Source of the DNA: Phytophthora sp. 'mugwort' | Lineage: Eukaryota > Oomycota > Peronosporomycetes > Peronosporales > Peronosporaceae | DNA length: 64,000 bases | Reading direction: 5' to 3' | Assembly: GCA_033558025.1 (NCBI GenBank) | Contig: JAUCEF010000005.1 | Span: forward strand, 310,001-374,000 | The notes under the pieces: generated by a model | Seen by the model: only the letters and a program-made list of their open reading frames with translations | Database searches by the model: none | What the model was told of the DNA's origin: nothing | Translations under genes and position numbers: made by a program | Shown here: piece after piece, positions 22,965 through 33,664 of the stretch | How the letters are laid out: every line of letters starts with the position of its first letter | Position numbering within the stretch: the first letter of the stretch is position 1

Positions 22965-23295
22965 CGTGCGCAGCAGCTTCAGAGGTTTTATCCGCAGGGC
23001 AACCCCCAACATCAGGCGGCGCCGATGGAGCAGCATCCCATAGGTGTTTCACCCGCCAGGCAACCTCCCGTATCAAGCAGCGCTTGAACAACACCAGCAA
23101 CATACAGAAGTTTCATCTCGCAGGTGACCTCCATCTCCATTAAGTGCTTGTCCAAGGTCAGCAGCGCGCAGGGGTTTCATCCGCAGGACAAACCCAACCA
23201 CCAGGCAGCGCCTGTGCAACAATAGAAGTCTGGGCAGCGGTAGTATCTGGGAAACAGCAGTATAGGCAGCGACAGTGTATGGACAACATCCGTAG
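22965..23295 (+). repeat. Degenerate Gln/Pro-rich coding repeat remnant
   Basis: One plus-strand reading gives AQQLQRFYPQGNPQHQAAP and, about 190 bases later, AQGFHPQDKPNHQAAPVQQ, two diverged copies of a roughly 20-residue Gln/Pro unit. A weaker relative (GVSPARQPP) lies between them. Frameshifts and stops lie between copies. This is probably the ruin of a low-complexity repeat protein. The wider 22740-24140 stretch has no intact gene. Confidence 0.35.
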
Positions 23296-23655
23296 CGGCG
23301 CCGATTCAGTCCTCGCGCTGTTGCACGTGAGGAGCATCATCACTGTGGTCACGCCGGAACGAAGCAGGACGCCAGCATGACATGTGTGTATGGTGCAGCG
23401 TACCGGCGTCATACCGTAGTGACGTTTGGAGTCTCGTACTGGGCTGATAGTATCTCACACAGTGACGTTGGCTTTGTGGAGGCAGGCGTGATGTTGTTTC
23501 GTAGGTCGGCGGCGGTCGGGCTGGCGGCAATTGAGTATTGACAGCTGCTTGCATCCAAGCACTCTTGTCCATAACTTTCTTATTTAAGAACCGATTTTGG
23601 TGCTTAAAAGGAAGTCAAAAGCGGGGATAAAACTGCGTCGATTCCCCAACTAAAG

Positions 23656-23718
23656 TACTCAAAGCGAGCCCACAGCCAAAAATATGAAATACTTAAGGCG
23701 AGCCTACAGACAAAAATA
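23656..23718. repeat. Two-copy 29-bp tandem repeat, 34-bp period
   Basis: Copies at 23656-23684 and 23690-23718 match at 25 of 29 positions (each contains GCGAGCC and ends CAAAAATA). Non-coding surroundings. Confidence 0.7.
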
Positions 23719-24449
23719 AATTTTAGCATATATTTTCGATGCAAACGTTTCCACCCCTAGGAAGTAACCAGTCTGTCGCCCTATTTGTCAAGCCTCAACA
23801 TAAGCGCTTCAGACCCCCCTATGCAAGCAAAAGCTCTCAAGCGTCAATGGAGGTAGCGTTCTGCAGACAGTTACGATGAATCGATCGACACCCCACAAGA
23901 AGTTGAGGGCGGGTCTCCGTCAAACGCCGTTTCCGCTCGTATTTTGATCATACTAATTAGCGAAACATTAGGAAATTTGGCATTCAGCATATCCTTGCTT
24001 ACTATTGGTGGAGTTACCTGCTTTTATCCAATCAGACGAGAGCGCTACGGGACTTGCTTGGTGAGCGAGGAGGAGTGTGGTCCCGAGTGATATCGTAAAC
24101 GGTCGGCGGTACCTGTTTAAGACGGGCGACATTTTACCCAATGATACTGCGAAAACAAACTAGAGTCGTCTGGTTGGCTATATTCAGACAGCCATGTGTT
24201 CCGAGCTTTCCCTTTTATTTTTTATTTTTTATCGAATTCACCATCCCAGCAGCGGCCGCCACAATGCCGATAAGAACTTACACGACCAAACAGAAGACAG
24301 GGCCGCACACAACGGAGCCACCATCAAGGAGGTGGCGCGTCGGCGAAGATACCAAAATGGGCCGGCTGCGGAAACCAACCGCAGCGAAGTCGATGTAATT
24401 CGACTTGGAGAGTGAAAGGCGCCCTTGGTGGTCGGTAAACCGAATCTAA

Positions 24450-24790
24450 GTGGGGGAGGATGTAACGGGGTTACATGAAGAGTGCCAGTCACTCTTCAGA
24501 GCAAGTGTACCCAAGTACACTAAGTGATGTAGCCAACATCACTATGACGTCATGGATAGGTACCACAGATATGGTACAAAACCTCAGAGCCACTCAATAG
24601 GATAACATCTAGGGTGCTTTATAGGTGACTAATAGTTAGTATGTAGACGCATTAAAAGGGGTCACCTATAAATATATTCAGTCTTAAATCTGCCTAATTT
24701 TGGTAATAGTCTTACAGGCCAGGGACTAGTGAACTGCCGTTCACTGAGAGTTTGTATACTCTCCGGAAGTCACACGCAAAATGTCAATTT
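24450..24790 (+). mobile_element. 3' LTR and polypurine tract of a LTR retrotransposon (3' end lost)
   Basis: The purine run GTGGGGGAGGA (24450-24460) directly precedes TGTAACGGGGTTACATG, the arrangement of a polypurine tract followed by an LTR start. The LTR runs at least to about 24782 (CTCTCCGGAAGTCAC), beyond which it diverges from the copy at 14830-14951. Its expected terminus, CCCCGTCACA, is missing. A TATA-like ATAAATATATT occurs at about 24667, followed by repeats shared with 11788-11935. Internal coding sequence just upstream (24140-24420) is too short to identify. Confidence 0.6.
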
Positions 24791-25056
24791 ATTTTAACCT
24801 GCCAGTTTAGTAGCCGCTTTATTTTCAGCCAATACCAACAATATATTCATCCTATTTCAGATTTGATTTGCCAAAACTAGAACCGACATTACTCTGTAAA
24901 ATAATATTTTGCCCAAACTATATTTCATGGGATCCTACTTATCCCGGTTTCTAATATACAAAGAAAAACTGAGTTGAGCGGTGGTTCTCTATTTTTTAGA
25001 ATATCCCTTCGATTCGGAATACACCTGAGATTTTCCGCAATGGGTTTTACCAAACG

Positions 25057-25087
25057 TGTGACGGGGCACACATCACCTTGCGCACAG
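25057..25087 (-). repeat. Inverted LTR-terminus fragment
   Basis: TGTGACGGGGCACACATCAC followed by CTTGCGCACAG is the reverse complement, with few differences, of the LTR end at 14921-14951. It faces the LTR of 24461 in the opposite orientation about 275 bp away. Only about 30 bp is recognisable. Confidence 0.5.
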
Positions 25088-25206
25088 GAACCTATTTAGA
25101 AAATTACATTGGAGGTTTTGGGCACTCGAAATTACTAAAATGACAAATTTGAGCGAAAGCTTACATCAAAAAGTGCATACTTTTTGTGTGTGATCTAACA
25201 CGTAAT

Positions 25207-26280
25207 ATGACGGCGCAAGGCAACAGCAAGGGACTCGATGAGTTGGGTCAGGAGGTGCTCTGGAGCTCCCGCGGGCAGCAGGTGATGATGCAATGGGAGA
25301 AGCAGTACATGGAGGTATGTGTGGATGCTCAGCATCCAACCGACCGACCGCGTGGTGGAAATCGGCTTCGGTTTGGCATATTCGGCGTCGCACATCCAAC
25401 GGTTCCGACCAAAAAGCCACACCATCATCGAGTGCGACCGGAGACGCTGCGACGCGCCAAGCAGTTTGCAGAAGGCCACAACGGGGTGGAAGTCGCGGCT
25501 GGGACGTGGCAAAAAGCTACTGCAAACGATGAACCAATTTGACTGTCTTTTTCGATGACTTCCCCCTTCCAGAGCTGGAAGTTGGGGGACTTCCTATCGG
25601 CGGTGGAGCAGTCGCTCGGCACCGATGAGTCGATCAATTTTTAATTACTGCGGCAATGAAGGGGTACGACGATCTGAGGGAAGTGTTATTACTGCTGGTA
25701 GGTCGCGGTGGCACGATTTTTTTGGATGTCGCGTTGAAGCACTGTGCGCCTGGAGCAAGAATCTCCGGGTACCTAGCGCGAGAGCTGGATTTACAGCGTC
25801 CTGGATGTCAAGTCACCGTCACAAGAATGCAGGTTGATGTTCCGGAGCAGTGCAACTACTTTCTGCACAATACTGCATTGGTGCCGGTGATCACGGTAGT
25901 GGATCCGATTGCTGCGGCCAGTTTGCCCAAGGCTAGAATAGACACGCTATTGCCACTGGCGCCTCGTCCAAGAAGCTCCTGCGTGCATTGGAACGTGCCG
26001 GCAATTCCGAACGAGCACAGCACGCCGGATTTCAACGGGAACGAGAACAGATCGCTGAGATTCGGGATATCCTGCTGGCTCATGAAATGGATGCGCTTAC
26101 ATACAAACTACAATTGACATGTATGGCAGTCGGTCGCGTCGAGGAAGAAGATCAGTTTTCAGAAGTAAGTATTCTGAATGGGGATCGCCAAGAAGAAAGG
26201 AAATCGATTCACTACACGGACGATAAATCGCGGCGAGAGTTTTTGCGCACTCTGAGGAACAAGGCTGTGCATCCAACCTA
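25207..26280 (+). pseudogene. SAM-dependent methyltransferase pseudogene, GAMT/RMT2-like
   Basis: ATG at 25207 begins a helix ending VMMQWEKQYMEVCVDA. After a frameshift, DRVVEIGFGLAYSASHIQRF (about 25340-25400) is the Rossmann SAM-binding motif I, followed by HTIIECD. Other frames supply RRAKQFAEGHNGVEV, then FDDFPLPELEV (about 25553-25585, the post-II acidic motif), then CAPGARISGYLARELDLQRP and PEQCNYFLHNTALVPV (25745-25890). This order fits the guanidinoacetate methyltransferase / protein arginine methyltransferase 2 family. At least four frame changes occur within 500 bp, so it is dead or very poorly sequenced. A charged coiled-coil tail (about 25975-26150) follows. Nothing clear lies from 26300 to 27530. 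Confidence 0.65.
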
Positions 26281-27535
26281 ACCCTTGAATAACTCCTCTC
26301 GGACTTGCAAACAAAAAGAGGGGTTATTTGAGCAAAGCGACATGAAAATTATTGCCCTCGCAACTGTTCAGCGCTGTAATGCGCCAGCATCGCGTCGATT
26401 GGTGTTTGCGCATCATTGGTATGGAGCGATGAAATCAAGGCAAAGGGATCACATCCCATTGTCACCCCAGATTAGGCGGTGGTCCAGAAATTGCCCCGGA
26501 TCCAGCAGTTCAGGATGCCGCGAAGACAGCCCGCTAGCGAAATGATGGAAGTGCTGGTAGATTCGCTGTTTAACCAATCCTAACCAATCCGGTGCTAAAT
26601 ACCGATGAGTTTGAGACGGTCTGTCGAGTCTACACCCGCCTCAGGGAGACACGCACGCGAAACTGATATTGTCACACGACCGCAGATGACGATTTAAGCT
26701 GGTCCATTGCAACTTGCAACTTACAAGTTATACATATATGTACAAATGCAATTCGAATCTACGGCAAGTTTATGGTCCTGCCAATCGTGGTATGAGAACC
26801 ACACGTCACAAGATGTGGTGGCCACAGATTCTTGACGAGCATTAGGTCCAGCCAACAGAATCACAGGGATAGTCCAACGCACGCTTCGCGAGCGTTGGGA
26901 TGAATTGGTGCGGCCATCTGGAATATACCGTAATTCCGCGTCGCTTTGTCAGTAAGGTCACTTCAGCTTCAGTTTTCGCCAATCAGATTGCAAGTATTGT
27001 TTCGGTACAAACGAATGATTGTCATAGGCAATTTGTCCTCTAGCAGTTAGAGGCTTGGATGCTGCCATGAAACATGAACAAGTTTGTACAGTATTATGTG
27101 GGAGCGAATGTACAGCCGTTTATGGGTACTTTACTGTAGCTATCCATGTCAAGTGTCGTCGAATACCAGGTTAAGTACGAAATATTTATGACAGAGGGAT
27201 TACGGTATGTTAACTGAACTTGGGAGCCCGTCAACGTCCACAGGCTTCTCCATCGTGATCTGTCTCCACGGCCAAAATTCGTTGTCGCGCTGGAAAGGGA
27301 GATTCTATACCAGTCTGAAGTTTGCGTTTATGTCTGGGTGATAGTGTGCCGGCACGAATCTGTCGGGGTTGAGACGGCCACCACACGCCTTGCGTAGAAA
27401 GATATGCAGTACGGTAACGTTAGTGTCTGTAGCCTTGTACCAAGGAGCTCGTAGGAAGACATACGGCTTGTTTTTTAGCGGTTCGGTTAAACGACAAAGC
27501 ATTATTCGTTTTGCGGCGCTCGTGCCTTCACAAGA

Positions 27536-29341
27536 ATGACCAGGTTACTACTGGTATTGATCTTTGTACTTGCGGTGGTCTTCTGGGCACCTACAAGTGC
27601 GCAGTCCTATACAGTCAACAAAAGTACATCGACAGTACCAACTGCAACTGTGGCCGCTGCTAGCATTACGGTAAACGATACCGCAACGGTCTCGAGCACA
27701 GCAGTGGTGTCCTTCAGGTCTTCGGGCATCGATGAAGACAGCGACGACGAGTCCGTGGATAGCGAAGATGACAGGTCCACCATCAGCGACAATGATGCTT
27801 CAGACAGCGACGATAACGGTGAATTCTTCGGGACCGAATACCATGGGGTTTACTACTGCCAGCGCGCTCAATTCCACCAGCACCATCAAGTACACCTACA
27901 AGAACTGGATAGGCTCAGCTCTCGGCACTTCAAAAGACAAAGCTTGTGATCGTGAATCCCACATTGCCAAGACGTGCCCTCTGGGATTCGATGGCAAACT
28001 TGGAATGTATTGGGCGCAATGTCCACTATCGTACCCGTGTTGAATGTGGAATGGAGTGCATCCGGCAAAACGACGACTGCGCGCTGGAGGTCGTGAGCAA
28101 AATTTCTTCCGTGGCCCAGACAGTTTTGTCCTTAGCTTCGTATAAGTGTACGGCAAGTTCAAGGTGATGGTAAAGGGCCTCCAAATTGCCTTCAAGTGTA
28201 GCAAAGAGATGATGGGATTGGTGAAGGGGTTGTCCAAGTATGTTCGAACCGTCGAAGTGTCTGACCCACAGACTTCTCAAGACAAGCTGCTATCGATGCT
28301 GTATCAGACAGACAACGTGGTCTTCGATATCCCGGTGACTATTATGTCGTGCCTCGGAATCAAAGTGGATGATCAGTTCAAGTTCGCCGACAGAGTTGTT
28401 AACACGGCTGAGCTTGCTCTGAAAGAAATCCTCGCCAATGGCGCCACTATTGTCTCCAGTTAAAGCGCGCTCACAAACTTCATGAAGAATATTAAGCTGG
28501 GGGAGACGATCAGCTTGTTGAACAAGTCGGACATTACATCGTTGCAGTCGGCACTTGAACCCAGTTCAACCTGTGGGTACGACATGAAGAGACTGCTGGA
28601 TCGAACTGGATGACCGTAGCAGAATTACGTCGACAGGACCCGAGTATCTCCGAAGATGACATCCGTGTTGCGATAAGTAAGTCGAACCTCGCCCTGTACG
28701 AAATTCCTAGTGTGACAAACAACTGCATGGAGGAGCTGATTGCCGAGTTTGATAAGTCAACAACTTACACAACACGAGGTACTCTGCACAAGGGTATCGG
28801 AAGTATCGTGGACGATTTGATAAGTTCAGGAACGAGTAGCAATGGCACGCTTCTGACAGCCGGGCAGTACGCACACCAGATCGCTGACACGGCAGCGACG
28901 TTTTACGCTGTGTGGGATGGGACAAAACAAATATCGTTTGCGCGATCTCCGAGTCTTCCAGACAATTTGTGGCCCTACAGAGTTTGTCGGTGAAATCGAC
29001 GATGGTACTGCGCAAGAAGCGCTGGGCTTGAAGACCGTCAAGGCGGCTTTCAACAACAGCTCTGGCGGCTGGACAAAAAGTGGAGATGGTTCCGTCACCA
29101 TTACTTTCAAGAGTGTCGATACTGAGGATGTGACCGTGAACATCAAATCTGGCGGTGACAAGATCGACGACGTGGCTGTCGCGGCGGGTCAAACCGTCAC
29201 TTGGAGATCAAACGTGACAGCTCTGGGAGGCAAGACGTTGTATCTGGACCGCTGGCGTCCCGGGTTCCTGGGTATTCCCGGTACGGGAGGTGGGTCGCTG
29301 CTGTTGCGGGTGCCTCGGTCAACACAGGGTGGCAGGTTGTA
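27536..29341 (+). pseudogene. Secreted cysteine-rich family, paralogue 2, pseudogene
   Basis: ATG at 27536 opens an apparent signal peptide (MTRLLLVLIFVLAVVFW) and a long Ser/Asp-rich stretch, as in paralogues 1 and 3. Homology then jumps between frames near 27825 (into the CDRESHIAK part), near 28040 (CGMECIRQNDDC) and near 28150 (YGKFKVMVKG). An in-frame TAA at about 28461-28463 replaces the SW dipeptide. A frame change near 28607 breaks LDRTWMT, and another near 28920 precedes ICGPTEFVGEIDDG. The final frame keeps KTLYLDRWRPGFLG and GTGGGSLLLRVP but stops early at about 29341, missing the family's last ELTVMLNVS-like residues. Five or more lesions of different kinds show decay rather than sequencing error. 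It sits between the two intact copies. Confidence 0.85.
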
Positions 29342-30308
29342 GCTCACTGCGAGGTTCAATGGGAGTTGAGTTGAGTAGGTTTAGAGGGGAAATGTTCAGT
29401 TAGTGTTGGTATAGTTGTGAAGTATTAGTAAGTAAATTATTCTCGAGATAATTAAACATGTCGAAGGGCTGGGTCTTCACGAAGTACACGCAGAAGTGTA
29501 AGATCGGGGACTGAAATTCTTCAATAATTGATGTACAACAACTTGATACCAATATCTTAATTGAGGTTTCGATTTTTTCTGTTTTGCACCACATTGAGTT
29601 GTACAACAGCGACATTTACACGGGCCACCATAAATGCATCAGAGGCTAGGGGTGTACAGCCAACGCGTCAGAAGCAAATGCTTCATACTTATTTGAATAG
29701 TACTGTACCTAGATACACAGCTGCGAAGCATACACTCATCAACTGAACGCCAAGCGGACCGCCGCAGGACTCGCTGGGACTGTACAGCAGCGACGCCGCG
29801 CACACGCACGCAATTCGGCACAAAAGGAGGTATGTACTCGCCCTCGAACCTCCGCACATTCTGTACGTTGCTATATCTCACACGCTTTCTAGCGATGACG
29901 TCTTTTGTATGCGTATTTGCCAACAGGACGGCTGCAAACGTGAGGCGAAGAGCTGCTAATGCTGGCCTATTTGTGTGCGCTAAAGTGTGTGCGAGAGCTC
30001 GGTGCGCATCTAAGCTTGTTGCCTCGGTGGTGTGATCAAAGACTGACGGCATGCTGCTTATTCTACCTGCACAGACAGAAGATTGGCTTGGAAAGCTGGT
30101 AATGGGCCCCCATCAGCCGTAGAGCGGACGTATTGATGCAATCGTGTGCGTAGGGATGCAGAGGTGTGTATTGATCAACTAGTGATACTGAGGTGGGTGG
30201 TATTGATAACGACATGTTGCATCTATCTGTGTATCGCTTGCAGGTTATATAATGCGAATTTTCTTTAGGTGTGCAAGCAGAGAAGTGATTATCACACACA
30301 AGTAAATG

Positions 30309-32127
30309 CTAATTCATTGATGAGGCTTTATCGCTATCTGAGCTATCTGTATCTTCTGTTGCAGTTGCCACATCATCGTCTGGATGGACACAGCTACGTT
30401 GGGAGAGTGAGAACGCAATTGAAAGTTCAGCAAGTGCTTGTAACAGCCCGCTCACGTCGCTCATCCATCCAGGAAGCGTCGGTTTGTGAGGGCGGGTATC
30501 ATTCAGAAGTCCAATGTGCTTGAACCCGCCGACAAAATCGTTTCTACCGTCAAGCTCTCCCATGCGCTTGATATCCAGGCAGCAATATCAGACCGTGATG
30601 GGGCGGTGAACCCAAACCCATTTCCAGACTTCTTGCGCGTTTTTGGCGGCGCTTGGAACTTGCAGTACGAATGCTGTTGCTGCTGTCCGAGATGTCAGAT
30701 TCGGGTCAATCGCATTCACGGTACGTTGACCACAAAGAGGACTCAAGTTGTCGTTGCGAAGGCGTCTGATGTACTCCGTCTACTTGTTCACCGTCTTTCA
30801 CCACGAACGTGGAGATGGACGTGTATTTCTTCTGATTGCTGCAGCACCTGTTCGACTTGCCGCGCCTAATCTTGTTCTTCGTCCGCTGCCCGTCGCGTCG
30901 CCTCGATCCGGTGGTGCTTAGCGACCTGCCCTCTCATCTGAGCTACCCATGCTGACGAAGCTGATCTTTGAGCGATTTGTTCCACGCAATGTCTGCCGGA
31001 TGGCAGACATACGTGTACCTTGGTGGCACTTTTAGCAAGACAACCTTAATAGACTCTGCATATTGACAAACCTTCTATTTCCAGTGCCCAGAAAAGTCAT
31101 CCCAGAGCAACAAGATCGGCTCTGCGCAGTTTTCCCGCTGAGCGAAAAGGAACTTCAAAAAATCAATGGACAACTCCATTCCACCAACTTTTTCCGTTAC
31201 CAAAATATTTGGCAGCCCGTCGAAGTTTGCAGTGGGGCGATCAATGTCCATAGTGTATGGCCAAAGCCATGCCGAAACGTGGTGTTTGCAACGCGCTCAT
31301 TCGGTTTGGTCGATGGGCGCGTTTTAAACACAAAAAAGGCGGAAGTTTGTTGCCGTCTGCATCAGCAAGCAGCATCGTAGTCACACGCTCTTTATCCTTG
31401 CCAGAGCATTTGGTCCACATAGTTCGTGCATTGCGCACGTCGATAGTTTTACGAGGCAAATACTCAAAGAATAAAGCTAAGGCAAGTTAGTAAATATCCG
31501 AGGCTAAGTAAGTGGTGACACAATAAATTACCTGTTTAATCAGCGTTGTATAGCTTAGAAATACCTTCCTTTCTCCACCATTGTTTGCCTCACTTAAGCT
31601 GTGAATGCTGCAGCAACTTGCGTAGCGTCTTCAGGGGTAGTCTGTCCTTGTCTTGTCCGTGCGCGAATTAAGAGCCTGTGTCGACGCAAAAATCTCCGGG
31701 CCCAGGAAGAAAGGTGTTTGCGCTCAAACCTCCATCGACAGCTATTTCCAAAGCTTTTTGGGTTAACATTCCTGTCGATACAGGGATACATTCTCGACGC
31801 GAAGAGTTAATCCATAAAACTATCTGCTCTTCTGCCTGAGCAGACAGCACAGTAGCTAGCCCACTCTTACGGCTTTTCAGCATACTACCTTCCCTCTGCA
31901 CATGTACCCACTATACAAGCACGGTCTCTTAGCCACCTTTTGAATTATCTTCTTTTTTTTTCTATCAATGTCGGTTGCTAGCTCACCAAAAACAGCATCT
32001 ACAGTTTTATCGAAACATTTAAAAGTATCAAACAGCTCTATCGCATGCAATTATCTGCATATGAGTACGCTGTTCGTACGTATTTCTTGCGCTTCCGTCC
32101 TGGACTTCCTTGTCGAGGACGTCCCAT
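30309..32127 (-). mobile_element. pogo/Tigger-like (CENP-B-type) transposase relic
   Basis: The reverse strand starts at the ATG at 32127 (MGRPRQGSPGRKRKKY, basic). After a frameshift comes FDTFKCFDKTVDAVFGELA, then KSGLATVLSAQAEEQIVLWI and MLTQKALEIAVDGGLSA (about 31870-31690), the CENP-B-type second helix-turn-helix. The DDE_1 core follows from about 31420 (TMWTKCSGKDKERVTTML, DGNKLPPFLCLK), then EPILLLWDDFSGHW (about 31115) with the Asp pair. VVLLKVPPRYTYVCHPADIA (about 31030) carries the final acidic residue. A C-terminal acidic frame (30563-30309, LLNDTRPHKPT and DTDSSDSDKA) ends the element. Stops and at least four frameshifts make it dead. Immediately outside it, 29350-30300 has no supportable gene. 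Confidence 0.8.
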
Positions 32128-32209
32128 TCTCAGGCAAATGATAAAATGACGTCGTGAGTACAGTGTTTTGAACAACTTTCATTTGCAACCAGCCAACGCG
32201 TCAAGAATT

Positions 32210-32262
32210 TATGTTGCAGATATGCAACATAACAAAAACATATGTTGCAGATATGCAACATA
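32210..32262. repeat. Duplicated 22-bp palindrome
   Basis: The 22-mer starting TATGTTGCAGATATGCAACA, with TA as its last two bases, occurs exactly at 32210-32231 and 32241-32262. Each copy is itself a hairpin (TATGTTGCA / TGCAACATA arms around GATA). It lies just upstream of the pogo start. The 12-mer AGCCAACGCGTC also occurs here (about 32191) and at 29658 on the other side of the element, in the same orientation. From 32300 to 33600 no gene is seen. Confidence 0.75.
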
Positions 32263-33616
32263 ATATCGGCCCGTTTAACAAGAAACAGTTGCACCTTCCA
32301 ATTTGGAGCCATGTGGTTGGTTAAATATAGATGGAACTTATAACAAAACGGCGCCATAACAGGTAAATGTCGGTACTTCATTTGTACACGCCCAATGTGC
32401 TCAATCAAATACCAGTGTATACCGCCGCGTGTACATGTACGCAAAGCTTACAAGGGCTCAAATTCGTTCGCTTCACGTTTTTTCGTCATTATTCTTGTTT
32501 GTGCAAGAGAAACATATTTCAGGCCTCCGTAGACGCGACAAACGTCAGCTCACCAAGGAGGTTCGGTCCAGATAATTTGGCAAGGTGAGACCGGCTCACT
32601 CGACGGTAATACCCTTCATCCACAGCGGTATAAATCCCAATCGCGTTAAGCACTGATACGACGCATGAGTGTGCTGTCGCTCAAAGTTCAGTTGTTGCAT
32701 ACACATCTCCCTACAGACTTAACCTGCGGCTAGCTGCGTGTCGTCTTTTCGCTAGATGACCAGATAATGTCCTTTTCACCTCGCGTGCGAGCTTTAACTT
32801 TGCATAAGACAGACAAGAGGGACACGTCTCAGTTGTGTTCATACCGAAAATCAGACGACGCAGTGGTAGGAAGCTGAAGCTGTAATCACGTTTAATTTTT
32901 AGCAAACTTCCCGTCATATTGGTTAGTGATAACGATTAAAAGCAGTTTGACTCCTGTCGTGCAAGCAGTTTCGATGCTATTGTCTAAAAATGACGTCTAT
33001 TTCCTGAAATGGAGTACTCGGGCATTGGTTGCCTTCATTCACGGCGTGAGACGGGTACGATGGAGCGACTACTGCAGCAACCGGACACTTTGCACATCTG
33101 AAATACCCATCCTGAAGTTTGCGTCTTTTTGTGCCTTGAGACGGACCTCACTGTGCTCAACAATGTAACAGGCGATAAGAAAGAGAAATAAAGCGCTGCC
33201 AAAGCCTAGTACTAGATGGCCTTCTCTGTGGTGTCCGTATGGACGTGCTTCACTGGTTTCCTGTATTAATTCCGGTATGTCGGAATTTCTGCAACAGTCA
33301 TCCGATACCACCTCTTGCTGCACCAGATCGACGCGGACCTCTTGAAGTGCCAAGCTACGATATCCCACCAATGCTGGGCGCGAGCAAGTCCACGTTCGCA
33401 AGCTGTATGTTGATCACGGATCTACATGTACCTTTCCGGGTAGCTTTGCTACGTACAGAGTCTGGTTATTTTAGCAGCTAAACCCCTCCAGCTTGGAGTC
33501 CAGGCTAACTTACGGCAGCCTACCCGATGACTGGCCATGTCGCTTCCGAACTTGCATGCAACGAACTTTTGCAACCCAGAAACATGCAACATTAGCAAAC
33601 ACCTTCATATATCGAG

Positions 33617-33631
33617 TTCATTCTTCATTTT
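33617..33631 (+). promoter_or_regulatory. Oomycete initiator motif upstream of secreted paralogue 3
   Basis: TTCATTCTTCATTTT is a strong match to the oomycete initiator plus flanking element (TCATTYYNCAWTTT core) and lies 34 bp before the ATG at 33665, the expected distance. A similar motif precedes paralogue 1; the pseudogene's counterpart (about 27499-27513) is weaker. Confidence 0.6.
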
Positions 33632-33664
33632 ACGTCTGCTTCCACAACTGCGGTAACGATCAAG

